Assembly: GCA_949126835.1 (NCBI GenBank)
Contig: OX421494.1
Coordinates: 20,375,196-20,439,195 of the forward strand
Source: Anisus vortex
Taxonomy: Eukaryota > Mollusca > Gastropoda > Planorbidae
DNA length: 64,000 nucleotides
Direction of reading: 5' to 3'
A program made the position numbers and the translations under genes. The notes beneath the pieces are model-generated. The model searched no databases. It saw nothing but the letters and a program-made list of their open reading frames with translations, and was not told the DNA's origin. Below are positions 11,547-22,870 of the stretch, in pieces; the stretch's first letter is position 1, and each line of letters opens with the position of its first letter.

Positions 11547-12592
11547 TTAATCCGCGTCTTCAATGCAAATAGAACCTTTTCGGTTCATCTCTAAAGTGCG
11601 TTTCGGTCACGTACTTTGGTCAACTTCTCGAGCATTCTGGTCAATATCTTCAGTGCAGTCCGGTCAATGCCTTTTTTTTTTGGTCCCAATTGCTCAGAGA
11701 AACTGTTTCTTCAACCGTCTAGGTCAGTCTAGAATTTTCTGTTCTCGGCTTCTGACGCAACGGTCCCCTCCCTCCCTCCCCAGCACACACCTTGCATTCA
11801 CCACACGCTATCTATCCACGCCTCCTGTCAGTGCATGACCCATGATACGAGCCGCCTACGTGTACGACCGGATTGAAAGTAGATGACCTTGCACTAGAGC
11901 AATCTCTCGCCTTAGAACTTAGAACATGAAGTAAGACCCGCACGGGCAAAAAAGCGTCATTAACGGGGAGGCTCGGTTGAAATGCGATGTAGACAAGGTG
12001 TAGTTGGACTCGCCCGAGTAAAATGAAAGGCGTAAAACGTTGTGCTCTTGAGAGGATCGCAAGTGCGCATCCCTGCAGGTGTCCATGACTGAAAGCAGAC
12101 GGTGTTGGCAGATGGGAGGGTTTCGTCTGATTTCCGGCAAGTGTTGACCAATTTACGCAGACGATGTTGCGCTTATAGATTTTAAACTGCTATTTCCGGT
12201 TTTCGCTACCACTTGAAGGTAGTTTGTGTAAGTGTGTGTGTGTGTGGGGGGAGGGGGGGGGGGGGTAAAAAAGAGATTGTCAATGGAAGAGAAGTGAAAT
12301 AGTGCAAATAATGATGGACATATAGATAAAAGCAGACACTCAGGAATAGGTAGACAGATATTAATTGACAGACAAGGGCGAAGACGCAGGGGGGAGGGGG
12401 GAGGGCAACCCCCCCCTCCCCCCTGAAATGTTTGAAAATATTTTTTTTCAACAGTTTTTTTTAATATAAGAACCAAATGTTTGGCATACGAAAGTTCAGC
12501 CCCCCCCCCCCCCCCCCACTCTGGCTTCGCTCCTGTATTGATAGATATACATCAAGAAATGGTCATACCGATAGTTAGATAGACATATATAG

Positions 12593-12593
<1 letters not shown>
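11547..12593. other. Non-repetitive stretch, no gene supported
   Basis: 11560-12180 is less AT-rich than its surroundings and has short open frames on both strands with no recognisable domain. It could hold an unrecognised 5' exon or regulatory DNA of the downstream TSP1-protease gene, but no donor or motif decides this. A C run of 18 bases lies at 12500-12517. Confidence 0.4.
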
Positions 12594-12667
<74 letters not shown>

Positions 12668-12690
12668 AGAGAGAGAGAGAGAGAGAGAAA
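12594..12690. repeat. (TA)n followed by (GA)n microsatellite
   Basis: About 70 bp of TA repeats, then a GAGAGA run. A further (GATA)n patch lies at 12870-12899. Confidence 0.97.
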
Positions 12691-12865
12691 AGAATACATA
12701 TATACAAATGGATAAAAAGATAGATAGATACCCTGACAGATTTAAAGATAGGCTGTATATTCAGACTGATTCATATACTTATTAGTTAGACTGATTCACA
12801 TACTAATATACACATGGAAAGCTTGATAAATAGCCAGATATGTATAGATAGAAACACAGACAGAT

Positions 12866-12899
<34 letters not shown>

Positions 12900-13585
12900 C
12901 ATAAAGTTGGACAGACACATATAGCTATAGACACATTTAATTCCACGCCTAAGTCACTAAGTCTATGATACAATGTATTAATAATACAATAAATACTAAA
13001 AGCTCTGGCTTATCATTGCGATTTCCCAACTCTTAAAGTTAAAGCATACGCCCATGAAACAGTCTGCCCTACTTAAACACGTGTCCATTTCTCTTTACAA
13101 AAGTCTGTCTATCAAACTCTCCCGCCTCGTGACGCAGGCTGTATGATTACATAAGCAGAGGGAAATCTTGTCTGATATCATACATTTACTTGGAATAGAT
13201 CTTGCCAACTATCGATGTGTTGAAAAATCCACATTTGTTTTAATTGGTTTTACAAACTTAGCAAGGAGATTTTCAGAATGTTTAAGTATAGAAATAATCT
13301 CCCTCGCTCCTCGGAAGCTGATTATGAATATTTAAAATGTATCGTTTAAACACGTGTGAAACTTTGAAAGAAAAAAAGAAGTTAGTTTTATATTCATATG
13401 CACAATATGGTTCCTATTGATCAAAACGTTCAATGCAGAATATGTATGAATATAATATGATTATAATCGTTGCGTTAGGAAAGAAATAGTGATATTAATT
13501 TTTTTATCAAAATCTTGATTCCCTATATAGACCTCGATATAGCTGGCTATAATATATTGAGATAGATCATAGACTATAAAACATA
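12900..13585. other. Non-coding stretch, nothing recognised
   Basis: AT-rich, with no exon-like frame. Confidence 0.5.
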
Positions 13586-13960
13586 TCATGCAGAATATAG
13601 AATATAGTAGATTGAACATAGAATATGGAATGTAGAATAATGAATAAAGTAGATTGAACATAGAATATAGTAGATTGAACATAGAATATAGTATATTGAA
13701 CAAAGAATATAGTAGATTGAACATAGAATATGGAACGTAGATTATAGAATATAGTAAATAGAACAAAGAATATGGAGCGTAGAATATAGAAAATAGTAGA
13801 TTGAACATAGAAAAAGGAACGTAGAATATAGAATATAGTAGATTGAACATAGAATATGGAACGTAGAATATAGTTGATGGAACAAAGAATATGGAACGTA
13901 GAATATAGATGGAACAAAAATATGAAACACAGAATATAGATATAGAATATAGATATTTGT
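13586..13960. repeat. Degenerate AGAATATAGTAGATTGAACAT repeats
   Basis: Many imperfect copies of phrases such as AGAATATAG, GTAGATTGAACAT and ATATGGAACGTAG. Spacing varies between about 20 and 60 bp. The open minus-strand frames (Tyr/Phe/Ser-rich) follow from the repeats. Confidence 0.9.
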
Positions 13961-14230
13961 GTGTTAATAGTATTGGTGTAGTAGCGCGCTCATCAAATTT
14001 GTGATTGCAACTAAACTAGGTCTAGTTTGTTCATTTTTTTTTGTTCAATATTATGGTCTTGTTGACTTGATGTCTAGACAGACTGATTCTGGCGTCATTA
14101 GATCATTAAAAATCTACTTTAAAAGTATTGAAAAGGTAGAATGGAACACAAGTACCTCGAAATCCAAACACTTGTTTGACTTTACACATAAAACACTTTA
14201 AGCATAGGCGGTCTTGTATTGCTATTTGTT

Positions 14231-14311
14231 TTAACCCTTACAGTCCCGGGCGCGTATATAGCGGAACGGAAGGCAGCATAGATAGAAGTAGGTCGGTACG
14301 GGAAGGGTTAA
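14231..14311 (+). mobile_element. 73-bp TTAA-flanked mini-element, copy 1
   Basis: TTAA at 14231-14234 and again at 14308-14311 enclose 73 bp. It begins CCCTTACAGTCCCG and ends CGGTACGGGAAGGG, imperfect terminal inverted repeats of about 14 bp. A second copy in opposite orientation (63708-63780) is also exactly 73 bp, is flanked by TTAA, and differs at one base. TTAA duplications and CCC-starting ends are typical of piggyBac-type transposition. An element this small can only be non-autonomous. The boundaries are seen; the superfamily is inferred. Confidence 0.8.
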
Positions 14312-14377
14312 GGGAGGCCTTTACGTTTTTTTTTTTTAGTAACCAATTTCGGACGTCCCTTAAAACATAGTTTATTT

Positions 14378-14527
14378 CAGGGTTCGGCAACCTCCGGAAC
14401 GCGTACCAGACATGACACGCAGAGCGATTTTTTTTTCAATGGCAAGCGGAAGGCGCCTAAAAATGATAATTTAAGTTCCTTTTACAATAATAGAACAGGA
14501 CAATTTTAAGGCTGTTGGCACGCTGAA
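14378..14527 (+). mobile_element. Fragment of a hAT-like element
   Basis: Starts CAGGGTTCGGCAACCTCC, a typical hAT-type left end, and later carries AGGCTGTTGGCACGCTGAAA, shared with 6363-6385. No matching right end or 8-bp duplication was found. Confidence 0.4.
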
Positions 14528-15682
14528 AGCATTAGAAATCCTACTTCGGTACACTATTATCTAAACGTTAACCACTCCTAGTTTATTCAATGCGTCTTTA
14601 TGTAAAAACGTTCCACAATTTTCATCTCACTATAGTCTGTGATAATATCAAGACATGATGGAGACCACGGGAGTAGATGGTCGCCTTTTGCCTCCTATTC
14701 ACCTATAAAAATGACTTCAATTCGTTTTGTTTTCATTCTATCATTACAGTTTGTGCTATAAAGCCACAAGACAAACCAATAGAAAAAAAACAACAACTGT
14801 TTCAATTAAGTACCGGAAGGGGTTTGTTGTGGTGAGCACCTATTGACCTAATTAGCTGCCACCATCAATATTACACTCTTTGTTATTGTCTCTCTGTCTT
14901 GCCTTCTTTCTCTCTCTCTACCCCCCCCCTCCTCTCTCCGTCTTTTCTCTCTTTCTCCCTGTGAACTTTTACATTAATAATTTTTATAACGGAAGAACGC
15001 TCCTTTCTTTATTACACAAAATGGAAAGGTCACATCTAATACAAAAAAAAAATAATAAAAAATAAATAAATAAATAAATATTTAAAAAAAAACATAAATG
15101 ACGCCTGTAGAGATGAACTTTCAATATTTCAACGGGTCATCAATTACTAGAACTGAAAGAGTGGAATCAACAATTTTCTTTTGTAAGAGACGCATTTATT
15201 TTTCTAAGCTGCTCTTTATTTTAAAGGGGCGCAGGTGGGGGTGTTGGTGTTAAGGATTATGTAACTTACCACAAAACTTCCATTCGACCTCCTGTAATGT
15301 CCTGCATGTACTTTAACAGCCCCCCCCCCCCTCCTCGTCTCACTAAAAAAATAAAATAAATTAGATGAATGATAATGTGCCTGCCAAGCAAAATGAAAGA
15401 ACTTTAAGCTCCATTAGATTATTTCACAATTAGGCAAACGACTATTTTTAGCAACACTTTTTCAGTCTATTTGTTGCTTGTTGTTTGTTTTTTATTAGAC
15501 AGGCGTTCAGCAATTATTTTAGCATTATTTTAATTAGCTTAACTCGTAAAGAGGTGGACGTTAGAGTGTGCGTCTGTGTGTGGGGGGATCGTTACGTTAC
15601 ATTATAATATGTGGGAAATATTTTTGTTGTGTAGCAATAAAACAAACAACCTGTCAAAATGTCAAGTGTCAAAACAGTCACT

Positions 15683-15683
<1 letters not shown>
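14528..15683. other. Non-coding stretch, no gene seen
   Basis: Contains a CT/CCCTC-rich patch (14885-14960), A-rich and (AATA)n runs around 15045-15080, and a C run near 15321-15332. Confidence 0.55.
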
Positions 15684-15718
<35 letters not shown>

Positions 15719-16602
15719 TAGATAGACAGATAGATAGACAGATAGATAGACAGATAGATAGACAGATAGATAGACAGATAGATAGACAGATAGATAGACA
15801 GATAGATAGACAGATAGATAGACAGATAGATAGACAGATAGATAGACAGATAGATAGACAGATAGATAGACAGATAGATAGACAGATAGATAGACAGATA
15901 GATAGACAGATAGATAGACAGATAGACAGAAAGATAGACAGAAAGATAGAAAGACTTAGGGATAGATAGACAGATAGATAGACAGATAGATAGACAGATA
16001 GATAGACAGATAGATAGACAGATAGATAGACAGATAGATAGACAGATAGATAGACAGATAGATAGACAGATAGATAGACAGATAGACAGAAAGATAGAAA
16101 GACTTATAGATAGATAGACAGATAGATAGACAGATAGATAGACAGATAGATAGACAGATAGATAGACAGATAGATAGACAGATAGATAGACAGACAGAAA
16201 TATTGATGGACAAATAGATAGACAGATAGACAGATAGATAGACAGATAGATAGACGGATAGACAGATAGACAGATAGATAGACCGATAGATAGACTGATA
16301 GATAGACAGATAGACAGATAGATAGTCAGATGGACAGATAGATAGACGGACAGACAGAAAGATAGAAACACTTATAGATAGATAGACAGATAGATAGACA
16401 GATAGATAGACAGATAGATAGACAGAAAGATAGATAGATAGATAACTATATAGAGAGATAGACATAGGTAGATAGACAGATAGATAGACTTATAGATAGA
16501 TAGACAGATAGATAGATAGATATATAGATAGATATACATATAGATAGGTCTAAATAGATAGATAGACAGATAGTTATATAGATACATAGATAGATAGACA
16601 GA

Positions 16603-16634
<32 letters not shown>

Positions 16635-16768
16635 TAAATAGACAGATATATAGATAGATAGATAGACAGACAGATAGATAGATAGATTAACAGATAGATA
16701 GACAGACAGATATATAGATAGACCGATAGATAGATAGATAGATAGATAGACAGATAGATAGATAGACC

Positions 16769-16802
<34 letters not shown>

Positions 16803-16825
16803 CAGATAGATAGATAGATAGACCG

Positions 16826-16888
<63 letters not shown>

Positions 16889-16890
16889 CA
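15684..16890. repeat. 1.2-kb GATA/GACA compound microsatellite
   Basis: Begins with (TA)n at 15684-15715. It continues as (TAGATAGACAGA)n for about 450 bp, then mixed TAGA/CAGA/CCGA units, and ends in nearly pure (TAGA)n. Blocks with AAGACTTA recur at about 15952, 16100, 16370 and 16490, which suggests larger internal duplications. The Tyr-Leu-Ser-Ile minus-strand frames are repeat artefacts. Confidence 0.98.
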
Positions 16891-17410
16891 TACATACATA
16901 GCCTGTAACCTGTATAAAAGTTGATTATGATTTGTTGGTTACATTTTTAAACTACAATATTCAAACATGTTTTTATTTTTGTAATGAAATTATAGTTTAA
17001 AATGTTTGACAAATCCACTGTAAGGTTGATTTTGATATGTCGGTTAAAATTTTAAACTACTGTTTTTTTTTTAAAGATAATTTTGACATAGGTTTAGGCC
17101 TAGTAATGAAAGAGTTAACCCTTTCCTAACATTGCACTGGCCAAAAAAAAACAAAAAAACATCCTAATTAAATGGTTAACAAATCAACCTGTCATATTAT
17201 TGTGATAAGGTATATCGGTTTATAATAATGTCCGTACTTTAAATCGGTCAGTGGATCTAACTCTCGAGCAACTCTTTGTATTGACGCATTAGTGCAAAAG
17301 TACATAGATCTATGGGCAACAAAAGAATCGTAAAGAAATGAATAGAATCAAAATCCTGGCTGTACTACATCGTAAATCTCAAACCTTGGTAATCGCTACA
17401 TCTGTGACGG
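16891..17410. other. Non-coding stretch, nothing recognised
   Basis: AT-rich sequence. GATTATGA/TTTTGATATGT phrases with TTAAACTAC occur twice (16920 and 17030), a weak local duplication. Confidence 0.5.
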
Positions 17411-17765
17411 TCATATGTCATCTAAGACCGCTTCACGTGGCATTTGTCATCTGACATCAAACATCGCTTCTCGTGGCATGTGTCACATGACAAAAAAACA
17501 CCGATTCTCGCGGCATATGTCACCTGACAACAAACACCGTTTCTCGTGGCATATGTCATCAAACAGGGCTTCTCGTAATATATGTTATCTGTCATCAAAC
17601 ACCACCTCTCATAATAATATATGCCGTCTGACATCAAACTCGTGGTATAAGTAATATGTCATCAAACACGGCTTGTCGCGGTATATGTCATTTGTCTTCA
17701 AACACCGCTTTTCAAGGTATATGTCATCTGTCGTGAAACACCGCTTCTCATTATGTCATCTGTTA
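17411..17765. repeat. Degenerate minisatellite of about 33 bp, around ten copies
   Basis: Units follow the pattern CATATGTCATCTGACATCAAACACCG(C)TTCTCGTGG with substitutions and length changes. Both strands stay partly open across it. The variable units and lack of conserved spacers argue against a CRISPR array. Confidence 0.85.
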
Positions 17766-17830
17766 TCATTGTCATTCAGATTGTCTCCCTCCCCCCCTTC
17801 TTTTTTTGTGCAGTGGTATATAATTTACGT

Positions 17831-18950
17831 CATAGGTTCTCAACCTATTACGGCTCAACGCCCCCTTTTACAATTTTTTTCCGCTCACCGCCCCCCCCCC
17901 CCCGACTTAATTTTAATTAAACATAAATAATATACCATTAATTCTAAAACAAATTTATTTGTATTGTTAATTTTATAAATATAGGAGACTTATTTAATAT
18001 CATGTAATTTCTGTAATTATTAATGTTTAAAATATAAACTCCTTAAATGGACAAACAATTAAAGTAGGAAGTGTTTATTTACAACTGTTAAACGTAAATT
18101 ATTTTAATCCTCTAATAATTAAATCTTGTTTTGAATACCATAATGTTGAATGTATATAAAGAAATATTAATAATCAGTAATATTTGTTATATTACAAAAC
18201 AGAACTTGTTCGGCATCACTATTGAATCAAATGTGGAAACATTTGTTAATTAAAGGGAGATAATAAGGCCGTTTTACATGAGCTAATATTTCTGTTGTTA
18301 TTTTCTTTTATAAAAATTAAATGGTTTACAATTTATAACTTTGAAATAATCTAATTGTAAAAAGTATTTGAAAATTATATAAATATTATATGACTAAAGA
18401 ATTTAAATGTATATTTTCAAGCATTACAATACCTACCCAGTTTGTATGATTACTCCGTATCTATACCGCTTAACGGTAGTATCATATGTAATATCAGTTA
18501 CAAACGGATTAAAGGACATCTCGGTAAAACTGAGATGAAAATATCATTAATATTAGCATATGTTAGGGCGACAGTGATCGGTCAGCAGGGTTGACAGTCC
18601 GGTGAACCAACAATATGACCAGACGGTCGCACACCATATTTGTAAAATACTGATCCCCTCTTCATCGAAAAGTCACTGCGATTCCTATTTCTTATTAGTT
18701 TAATAATATGTAGGCATACTGTTGGGGGATATCAGATATTTAGCAGCACTTGCGTTTACATCATATTTCATCCAAAAACTAATCGATTCAAATAGCTGAG
18801 GTGTTCAAATTATATCAGGTACGTTTGTATCACCCACTTGCCCGTCACCGCCCCCCCCCCCAATCGCCCCCGGAAATGTCAGCACCCCCCTAAAGCTTCT
18901 CACCGCCCCCCGGGGGGGGGGGGCGATAACGCCCCCGTTGAGAACCTATG
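17831..18950. mobile_element. 1.1-kb hAT-like element with degenerate 8-bp TSD
   Basis: The left end CATAGGTTCTCAAC and the right end GTTGAGAACCTATG are perfect 14-bp inverted repeats. The flanks are ATTTACGT and ATTTACAC, which match in six of eight positions and differ only by transitions. The GC-rich subterminal blocks (CTCACCGCCCCC) sit just inside both ends and the interior is very AT-rich. There is no transposase-like frame. An inverted copy of the AT-rich interior lies at about 22330-22870, and related ends occur at 5943, 56930 and 58840. Confidence 0.8.
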
Positions 18951-20320
18951 ATTTACACTAACTCTACTAAGGATAGCCACTACCGCTACTACTTACAACG
19001 GTGGTGTAACGCTAATCTCCGATCCACTGTAATGCGACCTCCCCCACTTGTTCTCAGTAGGTTAGATCACGTGACTAGCACTTTTGGGCCCAATAGCACG
19101 AGGCAACCCGAGAAGCCCTCGAGAGACGGCTCAATCTCTTGCATTACGGATTAGTGTCACAGCGCAACTAGTTTTAGCGGTCAATGGCCGATTTATTATT
19201 TTCTCTTGTGTTGTTATTTGTAATGCAAACCAGTTAAAGCTTCTTTTTGTTTAAATGTCTAAGCTACCAGTTGGATTAAACTCGACAAAGGGGCTGCTCC
19301 CTTGTTGGGCATTAATCAGGTCCCTCGATCACACTTTATAGTAGCAGCTGACTCGCTCTAAATTTGAAAAGAGTCCTAATCGTGTTCACGAACCAATCTT
19401 ATCTGTTCAATAATTCTTATTTTATGGAGCCCTTAGAACACCTGGGGGCCCTATAAAACACTGAGGAACCTTAAACACCAGGATCTCTAAAACACGAGGG
19501 ATTTCTGTTTGAAACAGCGCTCTCTTAGAACATTGGTACCATTTTAAATAACCGAGGAACCCTCGGTGCGTGTGTGTGTGATTTTGTTATAATCTGGTTT
19601 ACAGCATGCAAAGTAGATAAGGTAAAAATAAAGTATTCCCCGTTTTGGTCCATAATGGTGAAAGTAAAGGCGCCTGGACATTGCACGCAGTGCCGTGATA
19701 AGAAACGTTTTAAAAGAAAAACTAATAAAATAGTTCCCTCGAGTGATTGGTAATATAAATATACTTATATCTTAAAGAAATATGCTTAAGAAAAAACTTT
19801 AAATGTATCAATTATATATGTACTGATAACGATTTTAACTAACCTTCACAGATGTGCGTGGGCACATACACAAACACACAGACACACACACGCAAGTACC
19901 TATACACCCAGACACAAATTACCTGGTTTTAAAAAAAGAACAACATCAAAGAGAGAATTGCACCGGCCATATGCAAATTTGAAAAGCATGCGCAATATTT
20001 ATAGCATATGCCACTTGCCAGGTATTTTCGAATGCACCTGAAGATGAGAAAACTAATGGACTCAAAACCTTGCACCTGAGAAAATGTCTGGCGGTGATGG
20101 AATGAAGGAGTTATTGACAATTGTTTGATGTCCTGGGTCTTAAAAACAAGACTATTTCAGACCACCGTTTTTCCTTCACCATTATTACACCGGAAATGCC
20201 GGTGCTTACAGATAAAACAAAATATCTATTTAGGTTTAAAAAACCAACAACATTGGTTTTGCACTTCACATTTTTTAATTTATTATAAATATAACTATTA
20301 TATTTCAAACAAGCTAAAAA
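18951..20320. other. Non-coding stretch, no gene seen
   Basis: Includes a less AT-rich segment (18955-19170) with a short open frame that is not recognised. Around 19390-19570 there are loose AACACCTGGGG/AACACTGAGGAACC phrases that look like decayed short repeats. A (CA)-rich patch lies at 19865-19910. Confidence 0.5.
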
Positions 20321-20874
20321 GCCCGGCTTTGCCCGGGGGGGGGGGGGGGGGGGGGATTCGTGTACCTATCGCTACAGATACAAATTTCATAAACTACAAT
20401 AAACAGAAAGCTAGATCTATATTTTTATAAAAGTATATAATTATTAATTATTTACTGAAAATATTTAGGCAAGTAATTTAAAATAAAGAGTGTAATCGGG
20501 TTAAAAATAGGCATATCCTGTTATTAAAAAAAACATTTGGACCATCCACGCCTGAGAGTCGAATACCCATCGCCCGCATGTCTAAAATATAATTATTAGA
20601 TTTTAATTACTGAAAACAATTTAGGAAAGCTTGAAGTCCTAAAATTCTTCACAATCTTTAAAAGAAGTAATATTAATGGAAATATAAAAAGTATCCTAAC
20701 TATATTGCCACTGAGCTATATATACATGAAGTGCTCAAGCAATTAAAATGGATAACAAAAAAAAAACATTCAAAAAGAGGAGAAAATGTGGACTTTTAAA
20801 TATAGATAAGTACACTGTATTTGCGTCATTGAAATTTGATAGCAAGAAAACCATAAAAACAATGTTTTTTACTA
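20321..20874 (+). repeat. Dispersed repeat, related to 9725-10060
   Basis: Starts near AAAAAGCCCGGCTTTGCCC, followed by 21 consecutive G (20335-20355). It then aligns with 9790-10060 over about 300 bp (AAACAGAAAGCTAG, GCCCGCATGTCTAAAATATA, TTTAGGAAAGCTTG). It is followed directly by the repeat at 20875. Confidence 0.7.
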
Positions 20875-21420
20875 TACTCCCTTTCTTCGTAAACTAAGTT
20901 TACCATTTCCACTTCACTACAAAACTACAATTTCGAATCGGTAATGTCGGCAAATACATATCTAATTATAACGATTTCTCATTTTTTTTTAATGCATGAA
21001 GCCACGATCGTCGCTTCGCTTTTGCGCATCCTTTTTTTTTTCCAGCTTTGGCCGCAAAAACCATGAAAAGATAACTCGCTTTGTTTCGGTTATATTGTAT
21101 CATTTTCATTCTATGCATCTATGTATTTCGTAAAAACGAACATATCCGAAAAGTTTACTTACTTCCGTCTCTTCCGGGAGAGGCAGCCATGTTGGACGTG
21201 GAATATATTCCTCGATTCGCTAATTGGTCGAATGAATTCGTGACTATTCCAAACACTATGATGCTGAAAATGTGATAGAATGTATTGTTAGTCTTGACAA
21301 GTCTGCTGTCCAAGTTTCAGCTCGATTGGACTATGGGAAGTGGTCGAAAAATCGATGCAAATTTTGCTATCAAGCAGACAGACAGACAGACAGACGGTAC
21401 GAGTTAAGAGAACGGGAGTA
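20875..21420 (+). repeat. Dispersed repeat with CTCCCTTTCTT inverted ends, copy 1
   Basis: TA|CTCCCTTTCTT at 20875-20887 is mirrored by AAGAGAACGGGAG|TA at 21406-21420. The about 540 bp between matches 49978-50466 closely (AAAACGAACATATCCGAAAAG, GAGAGGCAGCCATG, GTCCAAGTTTCAGCTCGATT). The ends and TA flanks resemble Tc1/mariner-type MITEs. However, weak similarity between the copies continues left of the boundary, so it may be only part of a larger repeat. Confidence 0.65.
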
Positions 21421-21690
21421 AAAATGAACTCTTTTATACTGAACATACATTATACTCTCTTATAGGATAATATGAGTAAATTGTGTTATTAAGTACCGGA
21501 TTCATTAATTTAATGGCGAAGTCAAGAGATGAAATGGTTGATGATTTTTGTGGATAATGCTTTGAATACCACATATATTATGTTAACTGAGTAAGTAATT
21601 TTAATGAATGTGTATTATTTAGACATGTATATATATATATTCGTACCAAACACTAACATGATGCCTGCATTTCCCTTTCTTCCCATCCAG

Positions 21691-21954
21691 GAGTTCACCT
21701 CTGCGAGAAGGGAGGCCGCCCGCTCCATGGAGCCGGACAGGGGTGGATACGGCGACGAGGTGATGAGCATAGACATGGCCGCCGCCCTGTGCGAGAAGTA
21801 CACGGAGTGGTCCAAGTGGTCCTCGTGCACCCGGAAGTGCGACCAGACCCGGGTCCGCAGGTGCCGCATCCCGGAAGAGTGCGGCCGCAGCTGGGTGAAG
21901 GAGAAGAGAACCTGCATCCAAGAGAAGGGCACCTGCTATCCTTTGACCTACAAG
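21691..21954 (+). CDS. TSP1-protease gene, exon A: first thrombospondin type-1 module
   Basis: A polypyrimidine tract and CCATCCAG| precede the exon, and AAG|GTGGGT follows it. Its 88 codons enter and leave in phase 0. After a charged stretch (EFTSARREAARSMEP...) comes a compact TSP1 module: W-S-K-W-S-S-C, CTRKC, then RVRRC and three further Cys. Such modules are extracellular, disulfide-bonded and bind matrix or glycans. The module is short and lacks the usual CGxG glycine. The exon is far more GC-rich than its introns. Upstream exons, including the expected signal peptide, were not identified. The ATG at 21604 lies in the intron and is not taken as the start. Confidence 0.85.
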
Positions 21955-22329
21955 GTGGGTGACCTTGACCTTATTACAGCACAGTGTTGCTGTTTATTTT
22001 TTCCACAAATATTTCGCAGCGGGTCTCTGCTGACTTGCCTGAGTTGCCCTCCCCCTCCCCTACAACTGGTGAGTTCAATCAAAGATTGTTGACCGTTAAA
22101 GCGTTTTATATTTAATACAATATGAACGTGTTTGTGATTATCATCCTTTTCCTTTGCATTTGTATCAAATACAATATTTTATTACTAAACTTTCACATTT
22201 ATGGTAATTATTGTCTAAACATTTTCGATTGGTATTCAAGATCAGGATCTAAAGCCTGCTAATATTAATTTTATTGGATCTCAGTTTAACTTATAATATT
22301 TGTTTCTCAAAAGTACATTATGGCAAAGA
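21955..22329 (+). other. Intron sequence between exons A and B, left part
   Basis: Begins with the donor GTGGGT at 21955. AT-rich after about 22090, and nothing else recognised. Confidence 0.7.
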
Positions 22330-22870
22330 CACCATTAAGCGGAATAGATATGTAGTAATCATACGAAGTGGGTAGTTAATGTAATTTGTATAAAAAATAT
22401 AAATTCTTTAGCCATATAATATTTATATAATTTTCAAATACTTTGTACAGTTTGATCATTTCAAAGCTATAAATTGTAAGCCCCTTACTCTTTATACAAG
22501 AAAAAAAAACAAAAAAACATATTATAATTATTAGCGCAAATATAACGGGTTAATTATCTCCCTTTAATTTAAAAAAACCGTTTTCACATTTGATTCAATA
22601 GTGATGACAAACAAGTTATGTTTTGTAATAGAACAAATAATACTCACAAATTATTATTCTTTATATAAATCCAACATTATGGTATTCATTACAAGATTTC
22701 ATTATTAGAGGATTAAAATAATTTACGTTAAACAGTTGTAAATAAACATTTCCTTCATTTATTGTTTTTCCATTTAAGGAGTTTGTCTTTTAAACATTAA
22801 AAATTACAGAAAGTAAATAATAAAGTGCTATTAAATAAGTCTCTTATATTTACTAAATTAATAATACCAA
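22330..22870 (-). mobile_element. Inverted copy of the hAT-like interior inside intron A-B
   Basis: The reverse complement aligns with 17940-18450 for about 500 bp: GACTTATTTAATA, AACTCCTTAAATGG, TTTACAACTGTT, TTTTAATCCTCTAATAAT, AATACCATAATGTTG. The terminal CATAGGTTCTCAAC ends are absent, so this is a truncated copy. Confidence 0.8.

Noticed and set aside
15592..16895. Long Leu/Ser/Ile/Tyr open frames
   Set aside because: Direct translation of the GATA/GACA microsatellite in several frames.
17411..17765. CRISPR-like or peptide-repeat gene (33-bp units open on both strands)
   Set aside because: Units vary throughout and indels break the frame. No start, signal or splice context was found.
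21615..21932. Minus-strand frames opposite exon A
   Set aside because: Shadows of the GC-rich exon. The + strand has TSP1 cysteines, matching splice sites and compatible phases.
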